From Clostridia bacterium (GTDB lineage: Bacteria > Bacillota > Clostridia > Christensenellales > Aristaeellaceae), in assembly GCA_017470145.1 (NCBI GenBank), contig JAFUFB010000030.1, positions 186,001-250,000 of the forward strand: a DNA stretch of 64,000 nucleotides, read 5' to 3'. Below the pieces are notes generated by a model that was not told where the DNA came from, made no database searches, and was given only the letters and a program-made list of their open reading frames with translations. Position 1 is the stretch's first letter. Each line of letters begins with the position of its first letter. Of the stretch, positions 7,064 through 16,040 are shown piece by piece. The position numbers were made by a program, and so were the translations under genes.

Positions 7064-8323
7064 TTAGGTATACGCTTCATGCAGGTCAATGGGATTGATG
7101 GAGGCGTCGGCCCGCAGGGGGCTGTTTTCCGGCAGGGAGGGATCCCGATCCTTCCAATCCGGCCGATTCCAGGGAGAGGGCGTAATCTCGCTCTGATATT
7201 CCTCCGCCGTCTCACCCGCGGGATGCCGCAGGAACTTCTCCTCCGGCGTCCGGCTCAAGGCCGCCCGAGCGCCGTCCGTGGCATACAGGGCCTGATAATC
7301 CACCTGCCAGGCCAACCGGCTGTTGAAATCCCGGAAGAGACGTCCGTCGGTGCTGGCCGGCTTCTTCGGGAAGAAGGTGGTCTTGGCAAAGGCAGGAATG
7401 GCATACAGATCCCGGACATAGCCCCAGATGTTGGGATAATCCACAATGCGATGCTTCGTGGGGCCAATGTTGCGATAATAGCCCGTGTCCCAGCGAACCA
7501 GGGTCACATAGAAGCGGATGTCCGCGTCCGTCACGTAATCGCCAAAGAGGAAGCGGTTCGTGGCCAGGCGCTGCTCCAGCTTGTCCAGGGATTCATAGAA
7601 ATCCGCGTAGGCTTCGTTATACGCCTCGATGGAGGAGCAGAAGGCCATGCGATAATGGCCGTTGTTCACATGGGGGAACAGCCAGTCATTGAATTCATCG
7701 ATGACATCCCGGAACTTCTTGGGATACAGGTCCGGCGCGTCCGCCGGCTGGAAGGGCCGGAACTGCACCTCGATATAGTTGCTCAGGCGATGATAATCAT
7801 TGTTCACCGCTTTCTTCTCAATGATGTCCACAAAGGTGGGGGTGGTGGCGCGGCCCTTATAATCCGGATTTCCCCGCTTGTAGAATTCCGAGAGGAAATA
7901 GGCTCCGGTAGCCTGGTCCCGATGGCCTGGCTGGTCGCCGAAGCCATGGCCATATTTGTTGGTCTCGCCGCTGTGGGTGGTCTTCGTATCGCCGATGACG
8001 TCCTGCAGGCCCAGCAGATCCCGGGCGATGACCGGGCGATTGGACCAGTTGCAGCCCTCGGCCCAGTAGATTGCGTAGCGACCGGCCTCCGCCTTCAGGG
8101 TTCCCGGCGCGCTGCCAAAGGGCTGAATAAAGGAATTCGCCTGGCGCACGAAGGCGCCCCGTTCATCCAGTTCGTTCCGGGTTTCCGCCGGACGAGGCAC
8201 TACACCTACTTCCTGGGCATGCTCCTCTGCCTCCGCGTCGGTGTATCCGGGAATGGAGGGGAAGCCGTTCAGGCCACTACGGCCGGGCTGGGGACGAGCG
8301 TTCAGATCACATGCGTTAGACAT
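7064..8323 (-). CDS. glutathionyl-hydroquinone reductase-like protein (Xi-class GST fold)
   Basis: 419 residues. The N-terminal thioredoxin-like part has the active-site cysteine C91 in AEGCNWSNR, followed by the GST alpha-helical C-terminal domain (FGDYVTDADIRFYVTLVRWD, PNIWGYVRDLY). Xi-class enzymes (YqjG/Ecm4) reduce glutathionyl-hydroquinones with a CPWA motif; here proline is replaced by asparagine while the cysteine is kept. Clostridia often lack glutathione, so the natural thiol partner is unknown. It sits between oppF and the M28 peptidase on the same strand, with palindromes on both sides, and GGAGG precedes the ATG. Confidence 0.85.
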   Translation of the reverse strand: MSNACDLNARPQPGRSGLNGFPSIPGYTDAEAEEHAQEVGVVPRPAETRNELDERGAFVRQANSFIQPFGSAPGTLKAEAGRYAIYWAEGCNWSNRPVIARDLLGLQDVIGDTKTTHSGETNKYGHGFGDQPGHRDQATGAYFLSEFYKRGNPDYKGRATTPTFVDIIEKKAVNNDYHRLSNYIEVQFRPFQPADAPDLYPKKFRDVIDEFNDWLFPHVNNGHYRMAFCSSIEAYNEAYADFYESLDKLEQRLATNRFLFGDYVTDADIRFYVTLVRWDTGYYRNIGPTKHRIVDYPNIWGYVRDLYAIPAFAKTTFFPKKPASTDGRLFRDFNSRLAWQVDYQALYATDGARAALSRTPEEKFLRHPAGETAEEYQSEITPSPWNRPDWKDRDPSLPENSPLRADASINPIDLHEAYT

Positions 8324-8373
8324 TTTCTTTTTCCTCCTTTTTGATAGGTATCATTCTGCAAGTTTTTTTAATC

Positions 8374-8477
8374 CTCCCCCCGCGGAGAGGGGGGGACTTT
8401 CCTTTACGTCTCTCGCTCCCCCGCTCCGCGGGGGAGCGTATCTCTACGGTTCTTTTGTTCCCCTGCTCCGCGGGGGT
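8374..8477. repeat. three family A palindromes after oppF
   Basis: Three GC-rich palindromes (about 8374-8398, 8414-8438 and 8458-8477) with cores such as CTCCCCCGCTCCGCGGGGGA fill the gap between oppF and the GST-like gene. Confidence 0.7.
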
Positions 8478-8483
8478 ACTTAT

Positions 8484-9584
8484 TTATTGTTCGTTCTCCT
8501 TTTTTCTTTGAAACAACACACTGTTTTCATTTCGAACTCGGTTCAGGTTCTTTCCTGCCTCCGCCCGCACATCGCAGAAGAAGCAGGCGGGATCGTTCTT
8601 TCCGTAATCATTGGTCACCAGCTCCCGCCACCGGAGGCAGGCCACGGTGTGCCCTGGACTGATCTCCTCCTGCACAGGGGCTGTGGATCGGCACAGATCC
8701 GTGGCATAGGGGCACCGCTCCGCGAATCGGCATCCCCGGGCCCGGCCGATGGGGCTGGGCACGTCCCCCTGGAGAATGGAATTCTCGCAGAAGGGCTTGT
8801 CCGAGGGGGCAGGATCCGGGATGGCGGACAGCAGCGCCCGGGTATAGGGGTGCACCGGCATTTCGTATAGTTCCTCCGCCGGGGCAATTTCCACCAACCT
8901 TCCCAGATACATGACCCCCACCCGATCCGAGATATACCGCACCATGGACAGGTCATGGGCGATGAACAGATAGGTCAGGTTCAGCTCCTTTTGCAGCTGG
9001 CGCAGCAGATTTACGATCTGTGCCTGAATGGACACATCCAGAGCCGAGATGGGCTCGTCGCAGACGATGAACTCCGGATTCACCGCCAGGGCCCGGGCAA
9101 TACCCGCCCGCTGACGCTGTCCGCCAGAAAACTCATAGGAAAAACGGTTCGCGTGCTCCCGATTGAGCCCCACCAGGCCCAGCAGCTCGTACATTCGATC
9201 GTTGATCTCCTGCTCCGACCCCAGGTGATGAATCCGCATGCCCTCCTTGATAATATCGCCGATGGTCATCCTCGGATTCAGGGAGGCGTAGGGATCCTGA
9301 AAGATCATCTGCACCGCGCTGGCATATTCCTTCTGCTCCCGACGGTTCAGGCGGGCAATGGGCTTTCCCTTGAAGCGAATCTCGCCCCCGTCCGGCTCAT
9401 GGAGGCGGACGATGCATCGGCCGCAGGTGGTCTTGCCGCAGCCGCTTTCCCCCACCAGCCCGAAGGTTTCGCCCCGGTGGATGGCGAAGGACACATCGTC
9501 CACCGCCCATAGCGCCTCTGGCTCCGTGCCGAAGGTCTTGGTCAGGGATCGCACCTCCAGCAGCGCTTCCTCATGTTGCGGCAT
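8484..9584 (-). CDS. oppF: oligopeptide ABC importer ATPase OppF
   Basis: 366 residues. Walker A GESGCGKTT, the ABC signature FSGGQRQR and Walker B FIVCDEP are all present, and the oligo/dipeptide C-terminal cysteine module (GCRFAERCPYATDLC) is seen. One of the two ATPases that drive peptide uptake on the inner face of the membrane. A tail of about 40 residues after the cysteine module, with two more cysteines (ACFFCDV) and a charged end, is longer than usual. The start overlaps the 3' end of oppD by 14 nt, so translation is probably coupled. Confidence 0.92.
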   Translation of the reverse strand: MPQHEEALLEVRSLTKTFGTEPEALWAVDDVSFAIHRGETFGLVGESGCGKTTCGRCIVRLHEPDGGEIRFKGKPIARLNRREQKEYASAVQMIFQDPYASLNPRMTIGDIIKEGMRIHHLGSEQEINDRMYELLGLVGLNREHANRFSYEFSGGQRQRAGIARALAVNPEFIVCDEPISALDVSIQAQIVNLLRQLQKELNLTYLFIAHDLSMVRYISDRVGVMYLGRLVEIAPAEELYEMPVHPYTRALLSAIPDPAPSDKPFCENSILQGDVPSPIGRARGCRFAERCPYATDLCRSTAPVQEEISPGHTVACLRWRELVTNDYGKNDPACFFCDVRAEAGKNLNRVRNENSVLFQRKKENEQ

Positions 9585-10611
9585 CCTCGATATCCCTCCT
9601 TTTCTCCCGCAGCTCCCGGGGGCAGTCCGGATCCAGCAGCCAGCACCGGCAGCTGTGGCCCGCCTCCATCTCGAAATCCGGCGGCAGATGGGCCTTGCAT
9701 ACCCGCATGGCGCAGGGGCACCGATCCGCGAAGGGGCAGCCCTCCGGGGGCTTCACCAGATCCGGCGGCACCCCCTCGATCACCGTCAGCTCCCGCTTTT
9801 TGTCCATGCCCTTGGTGGGAATGGCCCGCAGCAGCGCGTGGGTGTAAGGATGCTCCGGATGCTCAAAGATCTGACGGGTTTCCCCGCTTTCCACAATCAT
9901 GCCGCCATACATGACGGACACATGCCGGGCGAAATTGGCCACCACCCCCAGATCGTGGGTAATAATGATGATAGAGGCCTGCCGCTGCTGCTGCATGTTC
10001 CGCATCAGCTCCAGAATCTGGGCCTGCACAGTCACGTCCAGGGCCGTGGTAGGCTCGTCGGCAATCAGCAGCTTGGGATGGCAAGCCATGGCAATGGCAA
10101 TCATGATCCGCTGGCGCTGTCCGCCGGAAAACTCGTGGGGATACTGGCGGATGCGTTTTTCCGGGTCCGGCAGCTTTACCTCCCGCAGCAGCTGCTCCGC
10201 CTGCTCCATGGCCTGGCTTCGGGTGATGGTCCGCTTTCCCTGGGCATCCCGCTCCGCGTGCTGCCAGATGACTTCCGCGATCTGGGCGCCTACGGTCATG
10301 GTCGGGTTCAGGGAGGTCATGGGATCCTGGAAGATCATGCCCACCTCTTTGCCTCGAACCTGCTGCATCTCCCGATCGCTGAGCTGGAGCACATCCACCC
10401 CGTCCAGCAGAATCTGGCCGGATTTAATCTCCGTAATTGCGGGGTCGTGCAGCCGGACGATGGTCTGGGCCGTCATGGATTTGCCGCATCCGCTCTCCCC
10501 CACCAGGGCGGTAATATCATGGTCCGGCACCGTCAGGTTCACGCCGCGAACGGCCTGCACCTCGCCGGAATAGGTATGGAAGGACACCCGTAAATCTTTT
10601 ATTTCCAGCAT
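9571..10611 (-). CDS. oppD: oligopeptide ABC importer ATPase OppD
   Basis: 346 residues. Walker A GESGCGKSM, signature SGGQRQR, Walker B LLIADEPTTALD and the C-terminal cysteine module GCPFADRCPCAMRVC. It pairs with OppF. The gene lies 4 nt from oppC and overlaps oppF, inside the oppABCDF operon. Confidence 0.92.
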   Translation of the reverse strand: MLEIKDLRVSFHTYSGEVQAVRGVNLTVPDHDITALVGESGCGKSMTAQTIVRLHDPAITEIKSGQILLDGVDVLQLSDREMQQVRGKEVGMIFQDPMTSLNPTMTVGAQIAEVIWQHAERDAQGKRTITRSQAMEQAEQLLREVKLPDPEKRIRQYPHEFSGGQRQRIMIAIAMACHPKLLIADEPTTALDVTVQAQILELMRNMQQQRQASIIIITHDLGVVANFARHVSVMYGGMIVESGETRQIFEHPEHPYTHALLRAIPTKGMDKKRELTVIEGVPPDLVKPPEGCPFADRCPCAMRVCKAHLPPDFEMEAGHSCRCWLLDPDCPRELREKRRDIEDAAT

Positions 10612-10615
10612 GTGT

Positions 10616-11560
10616 TCACTTCCTCATCTTAGGATCCAGCGCATCCCGCAGCCCATCACCGAAAAGGTTGAAAGCCAGAATGGTCAGCGCGAAGATGATG
10701 GCCGGGGAGAAGAACAGCCACAGGGACCCGGGGAACTGGTTGGCCCCCTCCTGCAGCATGTTGCCCCAGCTGGCCGCCGGCACCGGGATGCCCAGGCCGA
10801 TATAGCTCAGGAAGGCCTCCGCGCCGATGGCCCCGGGGATGCTCATGGTGTAGTTCACCAGGATGGGTCCCACGGTGTTGGGCAGCAGATGCCGCCGCAG
10901 AATCTCCCACCGGCTGGCTCCCAGCACCTGGGCCGCGAAAACATACTCGTTTTCCCGCAGGGCCATGACCTGACCCCGCACCATGCGAGCCAGGCCCGCC
11001 CAGCCCGTGACGCACAGGGAGAAGATCAGCGTGCCCACCCCGTTGGACATCACGGTTTGCAGCAGGATGAGGATAATCATCTGGGGAATGGAAACGATGA
11101 CATCGATGATGCGCATCATGATGACGTCCACTTTCCCACCCACGTATCCGGAGATGCCGCCATAAAGGATGCCCAGCACCAGGTTGATGGTCTCCGCCAC
11201 AAAGCCGATCATCAGGGAGGTGCGGGTGCCCCACAGCAGGCGCGTAAAGGTATCCCGGCCCAGCAAGTCCGTCCCCAGCCAATGCTTTTCCGAGGGGGCC
11301 TGGAGGGTGGCCAGCAGATTTGTTTTCTGATAATTGGGATACAGGATGGGCCCGATGATGCCTACCAGCACCACCAGGATGATAAACACCAGCCCCGTCA
11401 TGGCCGCCTTGTTCTTCCGCAGGGTCATCATGGCCCCTTGCCAATAGGTCAGGGACAGGCGGTTGATTCGCTGGCTGGCGGCCAGATCCCGGGGCACGGG
11501 GGTGAAATCCTTCACCAGCTCCTTCTCCCCGGGAAGGGAACGCTCCTGAAGTACCGACAT
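10616..11560 (-). CDS. oppC: oligopeptide ABC importer permease OppC
   Basis: 314 residues with the N-terminal cytosolic segment and about six membrane helices of OppC/DppC. The EAA-type loop is seen around residues 205-225 (FAAQVLGASRWEILRRHLLPN). It forms the membrane channel with OppB. 12 nt follow oppB, 4 nt precede oppD. Confidence 0.92.
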   Translation of the reverse strand: MSVLQERSLPGEKELVKDFTPVPRDLAASQRINRLSLTYWQGAMMTLRKNKAAMTGLVFIILVVLVGIIGPILYPNYQKTNLLATLQAPSEKHWLGTDLLGRDTFTRLLWGTRTSLMIGFVAETINLVLGILYGGISGYVGGKVDVIMMRIIDVIVSIPQMIILILLQTVMSNGVGTLIFSLCVTGWAGLARMVRGQVMALRENEYVFAAQVLGASRWEILRRHLLPNTVGPILVNYTMSIPGAIGAEAFLSYIGLGIPVPAASWGNMLQEGANQFPGSLWLFFSPAIIFALTILAFNLFGDGLRDALDPKMRK

Positions 11561-11572
11561 GAACCTTCCCTC

Positions 11573-12544
11573 CTATCTCTTGCGCCGCCCGGTGAGGCTG
11601 ATTCGCGGATCCACAAAGCAATAGACGATATCCACCAGCAGCGTGCTGCTGACGATAAATATGGCATAGAAAATGGTCAGGCCCATGGTGAGGGTATAAT
11701 CCCTGGCGGTGACCGAATTGACGTAATACTTTCCCAGGCCGGGGATGGCGAACAGGTTTTCCACCACGAAGGAGCCGGTGCACAGCCCGCCCACCATGCG
11801 GCCGATGATGGTTACCACCGGCAGCAGCGCGTTGCGAATTTCGTGCTTCCACACCACCGTGCGCTCGCTGATGCCCTTGCTGCGGGCGGTTTTTACATAG
11901 TCCTGAGAGATCACGTCCAGCATGGAGGAGCGCATCATCCGGGTGATGGAAGCGATGGAGCCCAGGGCCAGCACGAAGGAGGGCAGAATCGTGTAGCGGA
12001 AGCTTTCCCACCGGGCCAGGGGAAACAGCTGGAAATCCGTGTGAAAAATATCCTTGATCCATCCGGAGAACCAGACCCCAAGCACCAGCTGCAGCAGGGT
12101 TCCCAGCACAAAGGAGGGCACGGAGATGCCGACGATGGCCACCACGGTAGAGAAGCGGTCGATGAACTGGTTGTGATGCAGCGCCGCCTCAATGCCCAGC
12201 AGCAGCCCCGCCACCACGCCGAAGATCATGGCCCGCAGGCCCAGATCCAGCGACACGGGGAAGGAGCGGAGAATGATCTCTGTCACGCTGCGGTTGGTAT
12301 AGGTGATGGAGGTGCCAAAGTTTCCGTGCAGCAGGTTGTTCAGATAGATCAGATACTGCCGGAAAATCGGCTGATCCAGCCCATAGTTCGCCTCCAGCTG
12401 CGCCAGGGCCTCCGGATCCATGTTGGTGTTCCCCGTGTTGAAGGGGGTGCCCGGGATCAGCCGCATCAGGATGAAGGTCAGGGTGATGACCACGAAGATC
12501 GTCACGAAGGCCACCAGCACGCGGCCCAGGATATATTTCTTCAA
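11573..12544 (-). CDS. oppB: oligopeptide ABC importer permease OppB
   Basis: 323 residues with about six membrane helices and the EAA-type loop (YVKTARSKGISERTVVWKH). The start is TTG at 12544 (MKKYILGRVL), the usual beginning of OppB. A strong hairpin lies between oppA and this gene. Confidence 0.92.
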   Translation of the reverse strand: MKKYILGRVLVAFVTIFVVITLTFILMRLIPGTPFNTGNTNMDPEALAQLEANYGLDQPIFRQYLIYLNNLLHGNFGTSITYTNRSVTEIILRSFPVSLDLGLRAMIFGVVAGLLLGIEAALHHNQFIDRFSTVVAIVGISVPSFVLGTLLQLVLGVWFSGWIKDIFHTDFQLFPLARWESFRYTILPSFVLALGSIASITRMMRSSMLDVISQDYVKTARSKGISERTVVWKHEIRNALLPVVTIIGRMVGGLCTGSFVVENLFAIPGLGKYYVNSVTARDYTLTMGLTIFYAIFIVSSTLLVDIVYCFVDPRISLTGRRKR

Positions 12545-12566
12545 ATTCCACCACGCTCCCAGCTTT

Positions 12567-12598
12567 GGGCGGCAGGAGCTTCCTCGCCCCTGCCGCCC
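12567..12598 (-). promoter_or_regulatory. oppA-oppB intercistronic hairpin
   Basis: GGGCGGCAGG pairs with CCTGCCGCCC around a short loop in the 80-nt gap, without a T-run. Such hairpins after a binding-protein gene often protect its mRNA so that it is made in excess over the permease; that role is inferred. Confidence 0.6.
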
Positions 12599-12624
12599 GG
12601 GTTTGCTTTTCTTGAAGAGAAGGA

Positions 12625-14226
12625 TTACTTCACATCGGCGAAGTAGAAATCCTCATAGGGGATTACCGCGCGGCGCTCCGTGCCCGTGAGCCGGGAGGAG
12701 GTGGCGTAGTACTGAGAGGTGTAGTACAGCGGGATGATGGCGGCATCCTCCAGCAGGATGGCTTCCGCCTCGCCCAGATCGCTGACCCGCGCCACGACGT
12801 CCGTGTTGTATACACCCCGCAGATAGGCCTCGTTGAATGCTTCGCTGTAATAGGCGGCGGGGTTGTGATCCTCCGTCTGCTCATAGCCGGAGAGGAAATT
12901 GGTGGCATCGTTCCAGTCCGCGCCCCAGGAGTTGAACACGAAGTCGTATTCGTAATTGGTGCGCTTGGTGCGGTAGGAAGCGGATTCCAGCACGTCCACG
13001 GTGACGGTGATGCCGAAGGTTTCCTCCCAGATCTGCTGAATGGCGGCGGAAACGGTGGCGTTCTCGGTGGCATTGGAGGTCAGCAGCACCAGGTTGATGT
13101 CGGAGGCCTGGATGCCTTCCTCCGCCAGGCCTTCCTCAAACAGGGCCTTGGCCTTGGCTTCGTCGTAGGAATAGGAGAGAGTGGGGCCCACGATCTCCCG
13201 GAAGGACCGGGTGTCGTCGCCTGCCAGGCCTACCGGCACAAAGCCGTCCGCGGGGGTGGAACCGTTCTTCACCACGCCAGCCACCAGCAGCTCCCGGTCG
13301 ATGGCGGAGGACAGGGCCTGGCGAATCTTCTGGTTCTTCACCACGTCGTGCTCCAGGTTCGCGCTGAGATAGGTGGTGCGGCCGTTGTTGAAGGTCTGGG
13401 CTTCAAAGCCGGCGGCGGTAATGGCGGAGAGGCGTGAGGCGTCGAAGTCCACCAGATCCAGCTCACCGTTCAGGAACAGGTTCACCCGGGTGCTTTCGTC
13501 GGGGATAATCAGCACGGTGATTTCGTCGATGGCAATGTTCTCCGCGTTCCAGTAATTGGCGTTCTTCTTGAACACCAGCTTGTCGTCATGAACCCACTCG
13601 TCGATGTAGTAGGGGCCATTGGAGATGAAGTATTCCGGCTCCAGGCCAATGTTAGCGTAGCCCACCTGCTCCGCGTTGGCCCGGCTATAACCAAAGTGCA
13701 TGGGGTGGGTAATCAGCTGGGGGAAATAGGTCACGGGGTATTCGGTTTCGAACACCACGGTCTTGTCATTGATGGCCCGCACGCCCAGTTCCTCCACGGA
13801 CGCCGTTCCGCGAACCACGCCCCGGGCGTTCTTGATTTCGTACAGGAAGTCAGGGTAGCTGACCTCCACCGTGCCGTCCAGCTGAGCAGCGATGGCGAAC
13901 ACGAAATCGTCTGCCGTCACGGGGGTGCCATCCTGATAGGCCGCGTCCCGCAGATGGAAGGTCCACTGGGTGTAATCCTCGTTGTGCTCATAGCTTTCCG
14001 CCACGCCGTTGGGGCTTAGCACGCCGCCCTGGCCCTGGCGGGTCAATCCTTCCCGAACCAGGTTGATGGTCAGGCCGTTGGAATCGCCGATGGCGTCCAC
14101 AGTGAAGGAAGGATCGCTGGGGATGGCCACGGTAATGGATTTTCCGCTGCCCTCCGCCCCGGCGGAAACCACAAATACGCTCAGCAGCAGCGCTGCTGTC
14201 AAAATCAAACTGATAATCCGTTTCAT
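12625..14226 (-). CDS. oppA: oligopeptide-binding protein OppA (family 5 solute-binding protein)
   Basis: 533 residues. A Sec signal peptide (MKRIISLILTAALLLSVFVV) is followed by SAGAEGSGKS. There is no lipobox cysteine, which is unusual for a Gram-positive binding protein. Family 5 features include VREGLTRQGQGG, YTQWTFHLRDAAYQDGTPV and QKIRQALSSAIDRELL. It captures extracellular peptides for OppBCDF. First gene of the opp set, 80 nt after the GNAT gene. Confidence 0.92.
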   Translation of the reverse strand: MKRIISLILTAALLLSVFVVSAGAEGSGKSITVAIPSDPSFTVDAIGDSNGLTINLVREGLTRQGQGGVLSPNGVAESYEHNEDYTQWTFHLRDAAYQDGTPVTADDFVFAIAAQLDGTVEVSYPDFLYEIKNARGVVRGTASVEELGVRAINDKTVVFETEYPVTYFPQLITHPMHFGYSRANAEQVGYANIGLEPEYFISNGPYYIDEWVHDDKLVFKKNANYWNAENIAIDEITVLIIPDESTRVNLFLNGELDLVDFDASRLSAITAAGFEAQTFNNGRTTYLSANLEHDVVKNQKIRQALSSAIDRELLVAGVVKNGSTPADGFVPVGLAGDDTRSFREIVGPTLSYSYDEAKAKALFEEGLAEEGIQASDINLVLLTSNATENATVSAAIQQIWEETFGITVTVDVLESASYRTKRTNYEYDFVFNSWGADWNDATNFLSGYEQTEDHNPAAYYSEAFNEAYLRGVYNTDVVARVSDLGEAEAILLEDAAIIPLYYTSQYYATSSRLTGTERRAVIPYEDFYFADVK

Positions 14227-14306
14227 TTTCTTTACTCTCCTTTTATCTCTATCCTGCTTTCGTCCCCCGGAGGAATCCCCTTCCGCAAGGCGAAGCCATT
14301 GATTTT

Positions 14307-14831
14307 TTATACTTCCAATACTTTCTCCACCAGGATGATGGAGAAACCCAGCTTGGGGAAGGCGTCGGGATTTTTCTTCCGCTCCTCCTCCCGCCGGCGG
14401 CGGCGCTCCGCGTCCTCGGGGAAATATTGATCCAGGGCCTCCTGGGGCAGCCGCCGATAACCATTGGCCTCATAGAAGCCCACGGACCGATCCTGGCTGG
14501 TGATCAGGATGCGCTGGAATCCCTTCTCCGCGATCCAATTCTCCGCCTCTTTCATCAGGATGGAACCGTAGCCGCCCCGCTGCTTTTCCCGCACGGTGGC
14601 CACCCGCTGAATCTGGGCGAATTCGCCCCGGGGATAAACGATCCGGAGGCCGGCCACCGGCTTGTGATCCTCCACCAGCAGTACCGCTTCCAACTCCTCC
14701 GCCGGGCCGTCCCCGTCAAACTCCCTTTCCACAGGGATTCCCTGGCCTACCACGAAAGCATCCGTCCGGATATAGTCATACGCGATCCGCTGCCATGCGG
14801 GGGATTCTCCGGTTACACGATACAGTTCCAT
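14307..14831 (-). CDS. GNAT-family N-acetyltransferase
   Basis: 174 residues. The acetyl-CoA loop is in the QRGGYGSILMKEAENW region (about 100-115), followed by GFQRILITSQDRSVGFYEANGY, the standard end of the GNAT fold. A charged tail (AERRRRREEERKK) follows. The substrate is unknown. It lies directly upstream of oppA on the same strand and could be its operon leader gene. Confidence 0.82.
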   Translation of the reverse strand: MELYRVTGESPAWQRIAYDYIRTDAFVVGQGIPVEREFDGDGPAEELEAVLLVEDHKPVAGLRIVYPRGEFAQIQRVATVREKQRGGYGSILMKEAENWIAEKGFQRILITSQDRSVGFYEANGYRRLPQEALDQYFPEDAERRRRREEERKKNPDAFPKLGFSIILVEKVLEV

Positions 14832-15322
14832 CTGTCCTTCCTCTCCTTTGATGATTGATCAACATCGCGTCTTCCCGTGAAGGGAGCACATTCGAGCAAG
14901 TACACTGCCGACTTGAAGGCGATTTTTCATCATCGATCTTCCTTTCCCGCGCAAAAGAAAATGAGCGACCCCTGCGAGCCGCTCCCCTTGCGCATTGTAA
15001 CCCAAACTAAGCGCGACAAAGCAGACCGCATGCTTCCGAATTATGCATACAGATACACATACAGGTACACATGCCCTTGCCCATCCGGCCTGCCATCGTT
15101 TCCTGAACCTTCCGCATCCTGGTCCGCTCCTTTCCTTTCGTTTGGTTCGGAGAGAGCATACTCCTCCTCTATCGATTTGTCCAATATGCATATTCTATGT
15201 GATCTCATAAGCAGAGTATATCGCTCCTCCAAAATATTACCATAGAAGATCTCTGATTCGCTTTGCGTGCCAGCCTTTCGCAGCATTTTTCTTCCAACGA
15301 AACTTTCTGAGTCTCGGCACAG
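14832..15322. other. intergenic stretch, one weak small ORF
   Basis: About 490 bases between the pgsA terminator and the GNAT start. It is less GC-rich than its surroundings. I see no tRNA, riboswitch core or convincing promoter. A GTRTMCTGTATG-like near-repeat at about 15047-15072 gives low-complexity peptides in all frames. One 36-codon frame with a good ribosome site is listed separately. Confidence 0.5.
15007..15117 (-). CDS. possible cysteine-rich small peptide (36 aa)
   Basis: ATG at 15117 has AAAGGAG nine nt upstream. The peptide MRKVQETMAGRMGKGMCTCM continues CICMHNSEACGLLCRA and ends in TAG. The clustered cysteines partly come from a TGTATG-like repeat in the DNA, so this may be chance. 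No partner genes for a modified peptide are nearby. Confidence 0.2.
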   Translation of the reverse strand: MRKVQETMAGRMGKGMCTCMCICMHNSEACGLLCRA

Positions 15323-15352
15323 AAAAAAAGCCCCGGCAAGCTTTGCCGAGGC
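15323..15352 (-). terminator. terminator of pgsA
   Basis: On the minus strand CCTCGGCAA pairs with TTGCCGGGG (one mismatch), followed by CTTTTTTT; 30 nt past the pgsA stop. Confidence 0.85.
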
Positions 15353-15380
15353 GATCATTTTACAATGAATAAAGGGTTTC

Positions 15381-16001
15381 TTATTTCTTTGCTTTCCGAA
15401 TCTGTCGCCAGGCCCGGAAGGTGTACACCACCATGGCCACGATGGCCAGCCCCACGGACAGCCACAGCAGCATCAAGTCCAACTGCACCCCCCAACTGCC
15501 CAGCTCCTCATGGAAGAAGCTCAGGATCAGACTCAGGATAAAGCACACGGTGGCCGTTTTGCCAAAGTAATTGGCATAAACAACTACGCCCTTGCCCAGC
15601 ATGAACACGCCCCCCAGCACCATGAACAGCTCCTTCCCCAGGACGATGAAAATCGCCGACCAGGGAAAAACGCCTGCATTACCCTGGCAAAACAGGGCCG
15701 TCATCACCATCAGCTTATCCGCCAAGGGGTCGAAAAGCTTGCCGAAATCCGTAATTTGCCCTAACTTCCGGGCCAGATAACCATCCACCGCGTCGGTCAG
15801 GCTGGCCAGGCAAAAAATCGCCAGAGCCCACCGGTTATACCCGGCGTTGAACACGAGCACGAACACCGGCACCAGGGCCAACCGGATCATGGTCAGCACA
15901 TTGGGCACATTCCAGACATTGGTAAACAGTTTTCGGATTTTTTCCTTCAAAAGGGTCCCGCCTCTCTGGCTTTTCCTCCGCTTTGCGAAAGAAAACACCA
16001 A
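15381..16001 (-). CDS. pgsA: CDP-diacylglycerol--glycerol-3-phosphate 3-phosphatidyltransferase
   Basis: CDP-alcohol phosphotransferase with the full signature D-G-x2-A-R-x8-G-x3-D-x3-D (AVDGYLARKLGQITDFGKLFDPLADK, quoted here as its key residues D, G, AR, G, D and D, about 85-110) and four to five membrane helices. It makes phosphatidylglycerol phosphate in the membrane. The longest frame starts at TTG 16001; a second TTG at about 15953 (giving MKEKIRKLFTNVWNVPN-like start) with GGCGGG upstream is closer to the usual family N-terminus. Terminator at 15323. Confidence 0.88.
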   Translation of the reverse strand: MVFSFAKRRKSQRGGTLLKEKIRKLFTNVWNVPNVLTMIRLALVPVFVLVFNAGYNRWALAIFCLASLTDAVDGYLARKLGQITDFGKLFDPLADKLMVMTALFCQGNAGVFPWSAIFIVLGKELFMVLGGVFMLGKGVVVYANYFGKTATVCFILSLILSFFHEELGSWGVQLDLMLLWLSVGLAIVAMVVYTFRAWRQIRKAKK

Positions 16002-16040
16002 ATGGTTATATTCTCCCTGCCGGCCCCTTTTCCCTGCTTT

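Noticed and set aside
10610-12646. 678-codon plus-strand reading frame
   Set aside because: Antisense shadow of oppC and oppB, with Gln/His-rich nonsense composition.
14859-15191. 110-codon frame in the pgsA-GNAT gap
   Set aside because: Composition is erratic, its start has no ribosome site, and a simple DNA repeat creates its Cys/Val pattern.
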